Notes under the pieces: model-generated
What the model was told of the DNA's origin: nothing
Seen by the model: the letters and a program-made list of their open reading frames with translations, nothing else
Databases searched by the model: none
In this document: one piece after another, positions 33,301 to 44,600 of the stretch
Position numbering within the stretch: the first letter of the stretch is position 1
Layout: every line of letters begins with the position of its first letter
Made by a program: the position numbers and the translations under genes
Assembly: GCA_029204225.1 (NCBI GenBank)
Contig: CM055107.1
Location: forward strand, 26,692,572 to 26,756,571
Direction of reading: 5' to 3'
Length of the DNA stretch: 64,000 nt
From: Diphasiastrum complanatum
Lineage: Eukaryota; Streptophyta; Lycopodiopsida; Lycopodiales; Lycopodiaceae

Positions 33301-35467
33301 AGAGATCCAATTATTTCAGGATCCCTGCGCAAGGCTGCAATGTGCAGTACTGTGAAACCACGTCTATCCTTGCAGTTGATGTCTGCCATTCCAAGTTCCA
33401 ACAATTCTGTGATTGTTTTTGAATCACAATAGGCAGCTGCATAATGAAGAGCATACGCAGTGTCCAGAGTGAGCTTTGTCTCCTTTAGCAAAAGCTGGAC
33501 TAGCTCTATATCATCAGAATCCAGTGCAGTGTAAATTCTTTTGCACTGCTTTTCATGCAGTGTAGAATGAGCATCAGCTCCCGGTAGACCAAGTTTTAGC
33601 CGTGATGCCAAGATGTCACGTGAAAGTTGTAATGGAAGCTGCTTTTCCAAAGTCACAGCCTGAATGTTAGATTGAATAAGAATCTGAATGCTCAGATCCA
33701 GTAACTGTGTGGCCCCATGAGTCCAGGCTCCCAGAAGAATTCGTAGCACATCCTCTATTTGAACCTTTTCAAGAATTCTGACAAGGTGTTGCTGCAAAAA
33801 AATCCACCAACATTAGCCAGACAACCTACTCAATTACCTATGAAACTAGATGATATTCAGCCTTATCCTTTACTTTACAATAGTTTTCATGATTAAAATT
33901 TAGCTTCAGCTTGAGAATGCCAGAAGCTAGTGATATAATATCACAGGCTACAAAAAATGTGCAATAGTTGTCTTTCTATAACGACCAGCCAATCTTCTTC
34001 TGTTCTAAAAAATGCTGCATAGCTAAAATAAAAAAATCACAAAGTGCAATGCACTGCTGCACATCACCACAGCCCTGTTTTTCATACTATTTTCAATTCA
34101 CTGTAGGCAAATGCTTCCACTCACATCCAGTTCTGCCATCAGTTACACATCCAAAGTACATTCATAAAGATTTCTAACATGTGTGCTGGTTATAATTGCT
34201 GAGATGCCAAAGAAACTCTTCAGCATTTGAGCTGGTGAAAGACACTATATTTCGGAAGGGTGCACAAAATCAATAAAGCTTATCTCTTTCTCGCTGACTT
34301 ACATAGATTGAAGTAATTACAATCTGGGCCACTATTTTGCATGACTCTAGATCACAGATGCTTTGGTCTTGTGCCTTATCGAAATATGCTCAGTAAGCAT
34401 TTTCTAGAAAACAGCTTTGGTGTTTGCCATAAACACATCCCGTGAACCATTTTGTAACAAAGTTGTCGCTGTAGTCAGCCGTGGCCTGTACAGATGAGAG
34501 TATCAAAGGATCTATTATCAAGTCTGTGTGTTCCATAGGCGCTACTAGCAAGGGAGTTTGGACTTTCGATATATTGCTGTACTTGTTCTCTTCTATGCCC
34601 TCATTGCGAGGCAGAGTGGAGTAGAACTTAGACCTCAAGGAGCAGGAAAGGAGGCCTTCACCAACATGCTGTACAGAATTATAAAAACTTCATTCACGCT
34701 TCATTTGCCAAACTTTACTGAAGTCTCTCTATGTCTTGCTGAAGCCAAAAATTGTGGAAGATAAAATTCTAAAAACGATTCGGAGGTAAGAGCGATGCAC
34801 GATGGACTGTGAGACCATATGTCTATCTCCCATAAAGTTCTAGATGTTCAATTCGAGCCAGTGGAACGAAATTGAGCAAGAAAATTGAAGCCATTACCTG
34901 CGAAAAAGCTTTCAGCTCTGGAATGTTGAAAACTGAAGCGGCACAGAGAATCTCAAGATAAGTATCAACGACAGGCCAGCAGCACTTATGCGGGCAAACA
35001 GAATCCAGGCAAGAAACTGAACAAGCATCCTTCAAGCCCGTCAGCTTTCCGCCATATAGATGATTTAACACTACCATGAATGTCTTGTAACCCACCCTTC
35101 CAGAAGCCACAAGTTGGTTTAGATCGTAACGATATTTTTCTGCTGAAGGAGGTAAATCCTTACCTTCTTCTATGTCCCGATTCTCTGATGCACACTTTGA
35201 GAAAATGGCGCGGAAGAAGGGGCTGCGAACTGCTAGAATGCATCGGTGAATGGGAACCGAGACCCCTTCTACAATAATCACGGCGTCGCTGTATTCAGCT
35301 CCTTGAACGAGAAGTCCTTCGATATCTCGTGCGAATTTTTGCAAACCTGTGCATTCAACTCCTCGGTGGCCTGCGTCATGGCCTCCCTCGCTGCAAGTAC
35401 AGGAACTTCGCGCAGGTGCAGGTGACTGCAGAGCCTGCAACGGGGGTGACAGAGATAAGTGTGCCAT
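30386..35467 (-). CDS. NPR1-like BTB-ankyrin transcription co-regulator (four exons)
   Basis: Exons: 35467-34898, 33791-33059, 31061-30831, 30702-30386, joined at GT-AG introns (donors GTAATG, GTATTT, GTCTTA) in phases 0, 1, 1, giving 616 residues (Arabidopsis NPR1 has 593). I start at ATG 35467; an upstream in-frame GTG is not credible. BTB/POZ about residues 59-185, with C76 matching NPR1 Cys82 and the zinc-binding set C153, C158, H160, C163. Ankyrin repeats about 271-380. The NPR1-like C-terminal domain follows, with LENRV at 431-435 split by intron 2, whose Arg is needed for salicylate binding in known NPRs. A basic stretch 'NKKQ' and a Ser-rich tail end the protein. NPR proteins act with TGA bZIP factors in salicylate-dependent defence in cytoplasm and nucleus. 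LENRV argues against the BOP subfamily. All exons are open, so it looks functional. Confidence 0.93.
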
Positions 35468-36700
35468 TCCTTTAATCTGTCTGTAAAGAGATGTCACAGA
35501 TGCTAAGTAACACTACTCTCCATCCTGCTCTCAATTCTTTGAATTGTCCTTCCGTTGCTTATGCGACTCAGTCCTATAGATTACTCCCCTTTTCGCTCCG
35601 GGCTCCTGTTCTTCTTTAACATCTTTCTTGATTTCATTACAACAATAAGTGCTTCTTAACGATATTGCTTCACGACGTCCTCTCATGTCACAATTCCTAT
35701 TGGGAACTGCAATCTTTTATCTCTTCCTTTCAACACTAATCCTCACAAGCAATCACAAGATTTTCAAACACAATCAAGGTGCGTCACAACTCCACCCTCA
35801 CTATCCAAATGCCAAGTTCCCATTGACAACAGCAACTCAAGAATCAATGGATCTGGAGTTTTCAACACTCTTCTTTCCAGTCTTCTGTCTACAGCCTGGA
35901 AGATACTGAAGCTATAAGAGGCAAGTATCCTTTGGACTTCCTCGGATCTCCCGATCCTCCTCGGCCTTCGTGCTCACCCAAGATGAATCTCCATGCAAGC
36001 CAATAGACAAACTGGCAAGGTAGAGTAAATTGGTGTAGTAGAACGCCATAGCTGCTGTTGCAGACTCGCGGTTTTGTATGGTAAGAAGAGTGAAGGAAAG
36101 ATTTAGAATAATGATAAGAGAAAACGAGACGAGATCGTAAGTGAAAGGAGGAGAAAGGATATGGGACCACCGTATCACCACCTCTCCAGTCACGACTCAC
36201 ATTGAGTGCATATTCTAGTAGTAGTAATTAATGGGTCAAGCAAGGAAGGCTCAAGCCTTTGTGACTAAGGATTGAGCGGCCCCTCCATCTCTTCTCTAAG
36301 GGTTGTGAACATTTGGAATTTGGACCAGATGCACATTCCTCGTGCTGATCAACATGTGAAGATTTGAATCTCTTTTACTTCTTAAGAAAAAGGAACAATC
36401 GACATGTGACGATTGCTTTGCTTGTGCTCCAACGTTAAAAGGGACATATGCAAAACCACGTCTTTAGCATTGGATCGTCACATGATTTTAGTTCACAAAA
36501 GTTAGCACAAGATATTGCACTCGCTTCTAGCTATACCGTGCCTTTGATGGGAAGCAACAAGTGCTTCTACTCATTGCAATGCTTTTATTTGCACTGTCAT
36601 TGAAAAACTAAGATTGCAAATTGTGTGCATTTCCAAAGCAAGATGAACTCATTGGTCACTAGTACGTGATTACTAGTTTTTAGCAACTGTGAAAGCAAAG
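35468..36700 (-). promoter_or_regulatory. 5' untranslated and promoter region of the NPR-like gene
   Basis: The sequence upstream of the start codon is less AT-rich than the transposons around it. One W-box core (TTGACC on the minus strand, 36234-36239) is present, the WRKY site type known in NPR1 promoters, but a single hexamer is weak evidence. TTTACAG just before the ATG could be an acceptor of a 5'-UTR intron. Frames at 35649-35909 and 35889-36200 look non-coding. The transcription start cannot be placed. Confidence 0.35.
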
Positions 36701-37440
36701 GTTTGTCACTAATAATCTACTTCAAACATTGTGTTACATTTTTATCTCTTGTATGCTAAAGGTTTATTTCTTGTAAAAGCATGCATTCTGTTAATGTGGG
36801 CAAATTCCAACAATATAAGATGCTTTCTTCATTGCTTATTGTTGTCATATACATAGTTCCTTACGAGATGAACTATGATTGTATTTGTGATTTATTGTGA
36901 CTAGTTTTTTGTGAATGATACCCTAAAGAAACTTTAGTTTGGTTCTCATATTGTCAAAGAATGCCCTCCAAAGTTTGCTAGTGAATCTTGTGTCTAGATT
37001 TAGTACTAGATTTTTCGGCATTCCATGCAACTCAAAGATACGTACAAATATGTCCTTTTGATTTCTTTTAGCAACGCGTTAATTGTCAACTATTGTCCAC
37101 ATCACTTCACTTCTTGGGTACTTATATCATTAAATTCATATATGTTTCCAAAGTGCCTTCGAAACAAGTAAACAGTGCAACAACCCATGATTTCTGGTAT
37201 TAAAGTCATAATTAATGGTTAGAGGCCTAAATCTCAAGATGGTGGATTGGTATGGAACTAATAGTGACTAATAGGGAAAGTGGATGAGGTGGCAAAGTTC
37301 AGCTGTTGATGTGTCTAGTGAGGTGTCACAGTTCACTACTAGTGGAGGAGGAGCCTTGGAGAGTATAAGTATACCCATAGGCCTCTCACTAGTGTATGCT
37401 TGATTATGGTGATTGTAGCTGCATGATGTTGGTGTGAAAC
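36701..37440. other. Gene-free stretch
   Basis: No coding sequence or clear repeat recognised. Confidence 0.4.
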
Positions 37441-37840
37441 CTCTCTCCTATTGAGCTTTGTGTGGTCCATAGCTTGGGGGCTAGATTCGTTAGATCTAGG
37501 TTTGTTTGGGTTGGTTTTTTTACCATCTATTTCCCTTTGGTTTCTTTGTTTCAATTGTCTAATCTTTGATCCTTGGTGTTGGTCTTAAAAGTGGTATCAA
37601 AGCCAAAGCTAGGTGGAATTGCTTATTGAAAGCACACAAAAGGAGGCCAAGAATTGGAGATGGATCCTCCAAAGTTGGGGTCCTGATTCTTGGCGATTGG
37701 GAGCAAAAGTTCGTACAAAATCTTGGTGGTGGGATTCACTTGCTTCTTCCCAATTTTATGGTTATTCGAGACACTTTTTGTTGCAAGGTAAGTGCACTAT
37801 CAAGTTCTTGCAACAAGGTTAAGAAATCAAGGTCCTAAAA
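37441..37840 (+). repeat. LTR end, primer site and leader of a decayed LTR element
   Basis: TGGTATCAAAGCC at 37592-37604 is a Met-tRNA-type primer site. The DNA before it (around CATAGCTTGGGGGCTA, 37470) and after it (AAGCTAGG, AAGCACACAAAAGGAGGCCAAG) is matched at 62298-62600, where another such site lies at 62423. Neither LTR start was fixed. No gag follows. Confidence 0.55.
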
Positions 37841-38378
37841 GGTGAAATTTGGAAGAAATATGAATCCATTTTCTTTGACAAAGTTTTTACAAGAAAGAAA
37901 ATTGAAATGTGTACATTGTTCTCCTATAGTATGAACCTAATTTGTTGTATGTGAATTAGATGTGTGGTGGATGATTACATGCATTGAATATTATTGATTC
38001 TAATTGTTGTAATTTCCTTATTTCTATAGGGTATCAAAGCCATTCTTGATGGCAACCATCTTCAATCCTTGTACAAAAGACAGGATGTGAAATGTATTGC
38101 ATAAAAATAGAAAATGGTGATTGTAGAAACAAGGGAGCGATGGTGAATGCATTGTGAATGTACTATGTTCTTTATTGTACTGATCTATTGGGTGTCTAAT
38201 GCCCATAGGCTTACTGCAAGAAGCCATCTCTTGATTGTTGAATCTGCATACAATGCATTGTGGAATATTTGGTGTGTTGTGATTAGTGGGTTGAAAATAA
38301 GCCCTCTTGGTTATGTTTAATATTTTGTATTATGCACAATGATTGTACAACTTCTAGGGTCATCACAATTCATTCTAA
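37841..38378. other. Gene-free stretch
   Basis: No coding sequence recognised; probably decayed element DNA. The flank contains the left break of element B. Confidence 0.35.
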
Positions 38379-39145
38379 TTATAGTGAATGATCATACTCA
38401 CTTGACATGAAATTTTGAGAGAATAGGAAAGAATTGAGCTTAGCATACCAACTCCTTGGTGTTTGCTTAAGCCCAATATACAAACTCTTTTGAAAAAGAC
38501 ACACAAGATTAGGCTTGTCTTGAGAGATGTAGCCCTCAGGTTGCTCTATGAAAACCTCCTTGTGAAGCTCACCATTCAAAAAAGAACTAGTAACATTCAT
38601 TTGCCATAGATCCCATTCAAAAAGTGTAGAAAGTGAAATAAGAATTCGAATGCTTACCACCTTTGCCATGGGAGAAAAGGTCTCATCATAATCAATCCCA
38701 TACACCTAAGCATATCCTTTTGCCACCAACCTTGCCTTGAGCTGATTGGTTGATCCCTCTTGGTTTGTCTTTACCTTGAGGATCCATTTGCATACAATCT
38801 TCTCCTTGTCCTGGAAGCTTCACCAACCAGCTCCAAGTGTTATTCTTCTCTAGAGCTTGATATTCATGATCCATTGCTTGGATCCATTCTTCCTTTTGCA
38901 TTGCATATTCTACACAAGAAGGTTTATCAAAAGAAGTGAGAATGTTTTTTTTTGTACCTTCCACAACTTGCTTACCCTTCTCAACATAGGTGAATCTTGA
39001 TGGCTTTGACCTTTGCCTTGATGTCCTCCATGATCAACATCCAAAGATCCACCACCATTATCAAGAATGCTAGGAACTACATCATCAACATCAAGCTTTG
39101 GCACATTTCCTTCATCAAAGATAACATCCCTACTTACGATCACCT
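38379..39145 (-). pseudogene. Element B (Copia): integrase end and reverse transcriptase start
   Basis: The minus strand first reads 'IVSRDVIFDEGN' (end of integrase, about 39140), a frameshifted 'EWIQAMDHEYQALEKNNTW', and from 38705 'GIDYDETFSPMAKV', 'LWQMNVTSSFLNGEL', 'IEQPEGYIS' and 'LKQTPRSWYAKL', the N-terminal half of Copia RT. The catalytic YVDD is missing because the copy ends near 38379. The upstream part of the same element continues at 52732-55366; element C lies between. No 3' LTR was found. Confidence 0.85.
39141..39145. other. Target-site duplication of element C, left
   Basis: CACCT here and at 52732-52736. Joining the two flanks through one copy restores the integrase reading of element B on the minus strand. 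Confidence 0.92.
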
Positions 39146-40145
39146 TGTTGGATTATTCTCCTTCCTACTAATTGACTAATCAGTTTTAATCTTCATCCAA
39201 CTATTTATTCAGTTCTGCGGATTCTCCCATGTTTTACACAGCTTGTAGAATTACAAGTGTTTTTACACAGTCTGCAAAAATACACAAAGTTTGACAACAA
39301 TGTTGAAAAATTTTCCTCACTACAAAACCCAACACTATCGCCTTTTTCCTACAGTCAATTTTCTCTTAAAACGACACTTTCAAAAATTTTGAATAAAAAT
39401 GCAGTGTCAGGTTTTTTGCATTTTTCACCTATGAAAATTTTGAGCTAAAAGCTATCCCAATATTCAGGAAATGAGATTTTGCGACACTATCACATTTCTT
39501 ACAAAAGGCGCATTTTTTGCTTTCTCCCTGATGACAGCTACGTTCATTTCTGCAGAGTGACAGTTATGTTCATTTATGCAGACAAACTATTTACGACCAA
39601 ATGTCACCACTTATCAGCAAGCAACTTCTGAGAAGAACTGGATGAATGCCAGCAGACTCCAGCCAACTCTGGCAGTCGCATTTCACGACCTAGTTGCTTA
39701 TTATAAATAGTTGTTCATATTTCAACATCTAATAATAAGATGAGATCAAGTATTGAATAGTTAGCTCTCTCTCAAGCCTGCGAGCTTGAACACCCTTGAG
39801 CATTCTGGCTCAATTCTTTAGAGTTGATTAGAGATTACTATTGCGCTTACTGCTTATCAGTAGTTGTGCTTAATTCAAACTTATACTTTAGCTGCTCAGA
39901 GATAGCTTAGAGTACACATGCTCAACTTGTTGTACTCATTTACATTTGTTTTTCTTTTATACTGAATCAATACTATCTTCTTATTGCGTTCAGCTTCATC
40001 TCAGAATGCATGCAATTCTGTAATTCTTCGTGACCGATTATTTTTCTGATTCAATGCTTTAAATGTTTGGCTACGTAATCACTGTAGTACTAATGATTTC
40101 AAAGCTAGTTATTATAAGATCGAACGCAATTTTTATCACTATTGT
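39146..40145 (+). repeat. Element C 5' LTR, truncated at its 3' end
   Basis: It begins TGTTGGATTATTCTCC and aligns with 51461-52585. It lacks the last 146 bp of the 3' LTR and runs directly into gag sequence. It carries one copy of a GARTAAAAATGCA motif that is present three times in the 3' LTR. Confidence 0.88.
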
Positions 40146-41387
40146 ATCATCACGACGCAGTCAGATTTAACTCTTACCAAAGTTATTACTATGTTGCTGC
40201 AAGAAGATAATCAAAGAAGTCAAGACACTTCGTCTACCTCTTCGTCTCATGCTCTATATGTCAACAAGGGCTCGAAACGACATAAGTAGAAAAGCTCCAA
40301 GTAGTCTACATCAAATCAAAAATAGACTCAAAGTCAAGAACAATCATCAAATCCACATTCGTCAAAGAAGAAGATGTTTTGTAGGTATTGCAAGCGCAAT
40401 AACCATGAGATCCAAGATTGTCGAATTCTCAAAGCGAAGAATGTAGCCAAGCAACCTGATCAACAAGAAAATATAGTTACAACATCTCTTGAAGTCGAAA
40501 TGGACGAAGGCGCTTTTATGGTCAAAGACAAATACGCAAATTCGGATGATTCGTGGTTTTTTGGATTCTAGAGCTACTCAACATACGCCTTATAACACAA
40601 AGAAGTATGTTCATCTTGGTGATGATAACACTCACACTATCGAAGGTGAAGGTACTGTAAGATTAAGATTCCAGCATGATCAATTCAAACTACTGTCAAA
40701 AGTCTTGTATGTTCCTAAACTCTCTACAAATCTGTTATCAATAAGTAGAATTACAGATTTAGGTCATAAGGTGGAGTTTGAATATGATTAATGCAGAATT
40801 ATTGATAGGAGTAATAAGATCCTTGCACTCGGCAAGAGACATGGATACTTATAAAGATTGGCAATTGTTATTCTGATTCTAGTCAAGCTTTGAAAACCTC
40901 TATTCTTGTCAATAAAGTTTTACTATGGCATCATCGCTTAGGACACTTGAATTATGCATCTGTTTCGAACATGTCCAAACAATCCCTAGTCCTTGATCTC
41001 GACTATCCTTCTGGTAAAGTCGATCTCCTTGTCTATCATTGCTGCATCCTTGGAAAGCAGACTAGGAATCCTTTTAGATCGAGTAATAGGCATGCAACAA
41101 AAGGTCTGTTAGATGTTGTTCATACAAATATATGTGGACCTATGCAAACTCCTTCATTGCTAGATGCAAAGTATTTCATTACTTTTATTGACGAATTCTC
41201 CAAAAGAACATCTATTCACTTCATTTAATAGAAATCAAAAGTTTTCATCAAGTTCAGACAATTCAAAGAGAATGCAGAAAATCAAATTGGCAAACGAATC
41301 AAAGCACTGAGGTCTGATAATAGGGGAGAATAGATCTCCGCCGAATTCAAGGAGTACTAACTTAACAACAGCATTGAGCAACAATAC
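40146..41387 (+). pseudogene. Element C gag end, protease, pre-integrase and integrase start
   Basis: Zinc knuckle 'CRYCKRNNHEIQDC' (about 40380-40421), an aspartic protease site reading D-S-R-A-T-Q-H where D-S-G-A-T is expected (about 40565), a 'VPKLSTNLLSI' protease tail, a pre-integrase 'LLWHHRLGHLNYASVS' (about 40920), and integrase pieces 'CGPMQTP' and 'FITFIDEFSKRTSIHFI'. The first zinc Cys of the pre-integrase region and the order fit Copia. Stops at 40789, 41226 and later, plus the changed protease Gly, show it is dead. It is cut at 41392 by element D. Confidence 0.85.
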
Positions 41388-41392
41388 ATTAC

Positions 41393-41677
41393 TATGTGTG
41401 AAATCAGAGCATTCACATAGCAGAAAAAGAGAGAGAGAACACCATTGCTTTATTCCATAAGACTTGCACACAACAATATGAGAGGAATTACAGTACGTGA
41501 GAGAGAGATAGAGATTACACCTCTTCATAAAAGACCTCAGCCCATTTCACATTGGGATGGGCCCAAATTATATCAAACTTGACTTTAGGCACATTGGGCC
41601 TTTACCACATTTATTAATACATTTCAAGTATGTCTATAAATAACAAAGTGACATTGCCCATTAATAGTGATTCTAAC
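41393..41677 (-). repeat. Element D 3' LTR
   Basis: The outer end reads TATGTGTG where the 5' LTR has TGTGTGTG. The inner end is TCTAACA. It contains a GA-rich microsatellite and Met-tRNA-independent AT-rich sequence. Confidence 0.88.
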
Positions 41678-42093
41678 ACCCTCCCTCAATGACAGCTTTG
41701 TTAGAGGTGTTACTTCATGCTTAACCAACTACATCACACTGAAAGTACATTATACTCCTAACTCTACTGATGTGGCATTTATGCTAGCAATTAGTGCAAA
41801 AATCTGATGTCATCAAATGGAGAATGTGTGGAACAATTCCATCACCCTCCCTTGAGCCAAACATCCACTAGAATCTGCAAAACATATTGCTCACTGCATC
41901 ATGTCCAAGAGTTATGCCAAGGATAATATCCTTCCCTAAAACTGCAAATGCATCCGCAAACTGCCTCATATTGAAGATATCACCTTACTTCTACATCCAA
42001 GGAACCATCTTCTAGGATGCCTATTCCAAGTTCAGCAATCCTACAACAACTTTTTGAATCCCATAGAAGATAAAGTACATGTGCAAAAACTTA

Positions 42094-42919
42094 TTACCAA
42101 GCATCTGCTTCGTCATAAGACTTTTCAGCTACAACTGTTAGGTTCACGTCTTCTTTTTCTTTATCACTTTTAGTGGACTTCTTTGACTTAATATCCGCTT
42201 TCATCTTTAAACATTGATTCTTATAATGTCCCATCTTTTCACAATAAAAGCATTTATCCTTCTTTTTACTCTTAGAACTGCCTTCATCACTTTTTACTAG
42301 TTTGATTAGCTTTCCATTTAGTAAACAAAGCGACTTCATCTGAAGAGATTGTAACAACAGAATGTTGCATCCTACGTTCTTCTTAAAGTAATGAAGCTAT
42401 CATCATTTCTAATGACTGATTAGGCAAGTTTCCGAGTGTAAAAATGACATTACTATACTCAGTTGACATGTTATTCAATAGCATGGCCATAGCATCATCT
42501 TCGGAAACATTAGAACCAATTCCAACAAGCTGATTCATTATTGACTTCATACGATTCACGTGATCATCTAAGCTCATTCCACTTTCTAGCTTTAATGCGA
42601 AATATTGCTGCTTAAGAAGAATTTTACCAGTTTTAAAACGTGCTCCAAATATAGCTTTCAATGATTGCCATATTTCACGAGCAATCTTAGATAGGTCCAA
42701 ATGATGAATTTGAGAATCAGCCAAACCAAGACCAATGTAAGCATCAGCTCTCTTATGACGCAAATCAATACTAGAAGAATCACCGGAATCTTCTTGCATA
42801 ACTTTGAAACCATCAACAAGATCCCACAGATTTTTCTCAGTCAATAATAATCTCATCTTGACTTGCCATGTATGAAAGTTCTTACCGTCAAATTTATCAA
42901 ATGAAGTTCTTTGATTCAT
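42094..42919 (-). pseudogene. Element D gag (UBN2 type with zinc knuckle)
   Basis: From the ATG at 42919: 'FDKFDGKNFHTWQVKMRLLL', 'EKNLWDLVDG', 'AREIWQSLKAIF', 'DHVNRMKSIMNQL', 'LPNQSLEMMIASL', then a frameshift near 42370 and a lysine-rich part with the CCHC knuckle 'CFYCEKMGHYKNQC' (about 42205-42246). This is a nearly complete Copia capsid protein with one break. Gag binds RNA and forms the virus-like particle. The usual protease follows in other elements but not here. Confidence 0.85.
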
Positions 42920-42934
42920 TGTATCCAACTTCAA

Positions 42935-43567
42935 TGACGTAAATGAATGATCAATTTAGTTTCAAGAATTTCTTTGCAAGTGTTTTTTTTAGTTCGTAAA
43001 ACCAATTTGACCTCTTAATTCCTTGAAAAACATCCACTTCATTCTATATATGTTCTGTACTTAGCATGACAATCAATTACTAGATTTTGATCAGCTTTTA
43101 ACAAGTTTCACATTGACATTTTTCTATAAAGTCTATGCTGTCCCTAATGAAAAATGGGGTCTCTACACTAAAAACTTAATAAGTTTTTCTGCCGATTTCC
43201 AAATCACTAGATTTTTGGTTTAAAACGAGTAGAACAGTCATGTACAGCTTTTGTTCCAACAGAAATGGATTTTGTATGCACAATTAAGCCTCTGTTTTGT
43301 GTTTTTCCCAAATTTTGACACAGTGGGTCTGTCCCTAAGCTTGGAAGATAGCCCTTAAGGACCCAACTTCAAATTTTGTTTAAAATGCCACTAAAAAATT
43401 AAAGTAACCAAAAAACAAACATTACCTTTTGCAAATGTTCTTGAGCACCCAAATTTTTCACGGGTCCTTCTCTCTCTCAGCCAACGGCTTCACGCTCTCT
43501 TTGGATCGGGCTTCACACATCTGCCCCTCCTGCACATCGGCCATCTGCACCTCCTGCTCATCGGGCT
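42935..43567 (-). other. Element D leader, proximal part
   Basis: No ORF supported. The GC-richer part at about 43440-43567 contains short near-repeats of CATCTGCMCCTCCTGC. Element E begins at 43568. Confidence 0.4.
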
Positions 43568-43965
43568 TGCTGAAATTCACACGTGTGGGACGTCCTACAC
43601 ATGTATTTTTGATCTCCTAAGCACAATAACACCATAAAGATCAGACTAGCATTGGTTGTCAATAGGAAAGCTGATCATACAAGCAATATTATTGTGTTAC
43701 AAGCAAGATCTGTCAACAAAACATAAGACTAAGCATCATAAATGTCTCTACTCGGCTAGAGAGAGAAAATAGCAAGTACAAAACTCGTGGAGAGAGAGAG
43801 GGCACAAATAGCTTGTCTCCAAATTTGCATTACACACAAATTTCATCATTTTCTCAATGAGAGTACATCACATATATATAGTTCCATGGACTCTTCTCCT
43901 ACTTTGAGTTGAATTTGAGTTGTGGATCCACCTCTCAAGCTATCAGACTTATCCAAGCCACCTCA
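43568..43965 (-). repeat. Element E 3' LTR (398 bp)
   Basis: It matches 47326-47724 nearly base for base. Its last bases resemble the end of LTR-A (rc TTTCACACGTGTG-like), showing common descent. Confidence 0.9.
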
Positions 43966-44225
43966 CGTAGTCCTTTTTGAATTCTCCCGGTTGGGTGAGC
44001 ACTGCTCCAATGGCATACTTGGATGCATCGGTATGCACATGGAATTCTTTAGAATAATCAGGAGCCCGGAGGATGGGTGCATTGGTAAGGGCTTCTTTGA
44101 GGTGATTAAAGATGACGCGTTGTTCATCCGTCCATTTGGGAACTACTCTAAGGTGTTCAACCTTAGGTTTCTTCAAATAGAGTGCTTCATATGGTGACTT
44201 TCCTCCAAGTGCAACATGATAATCA
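43966..44225 (-). pseudogene. Copia integrase tail fused in frame to Gypsy RNase H
   Basis: One open frame reads 'ALGGKSPYEALYLKKPKVEH' (Copia integrase end) and continues through 'LRVV' directly into 'PKWTDEQRVIFNHLKEALTN', 'APILRAPDYSKEFHVHTDAS' and 'KYAIGAVLTQPGEF', which is the Ty3/Gypsy RT-RNase H boundary with the first RNase H Asp in 'HTDAS'. The two belong to different retrotransposon superfamilies. The fusion joint is around 44160. It abuts the 3' LTR and so lacks the rest of RNase H. Confidence 0.75.
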
Positions 44226-44600
44226 TAATTAATTTATGGGTCGAGATAGGCCTATTGACTTCTATACATGATAATTAATCCGAGATCAATCCAAACGTGG
44301 GCATGGCAACAAGTATGTCTAGGATTTCATGGACTATGTGACAAAAGTTTCACTTTAGTATAGTAAATTTGTTTAATGGCAATTTATTTATAGTTGCCAA
44401 CCAATGATCAAAATGAGTGCAAGCATAACATGCTGCACACACTCAAGGATGGTTATCATAGTACAATGGTAGCTTCATGCAATCAAGCAAACAATCAAAT
44501 GGCCCTAAAATAGAAAAATGAAAAGGAATCCTAGCCACTCTAGAAGTTATGCAAAGTACTTTATTTCTGGCAACATTTTTGCAAAATGCTGCTAGAACCT
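44226..44600 (-). other. Unassigned DNA between integrase and fusion ORF in element E
   Basis: No protein homology seen. Left by the rearrangement that removed the end of the integrase and the Copia RT. Confidence 0.35.

Noticed and set aside
35889-36200. Minus-strand frames upstream of the NPR gene as an extra exon or upstream ORF
   Set aside because: They begin at non-ATG codons, show no NPR-like or other motif, and the NPR N-terminus is already complete.
37566-37838. 90-residue frame after the primer site at 37592 as a gag protein
   Set aside because: No capsid or zinc-knuckle motif; the stretch is leader-like and is shared only as DNA with 62436-62600.
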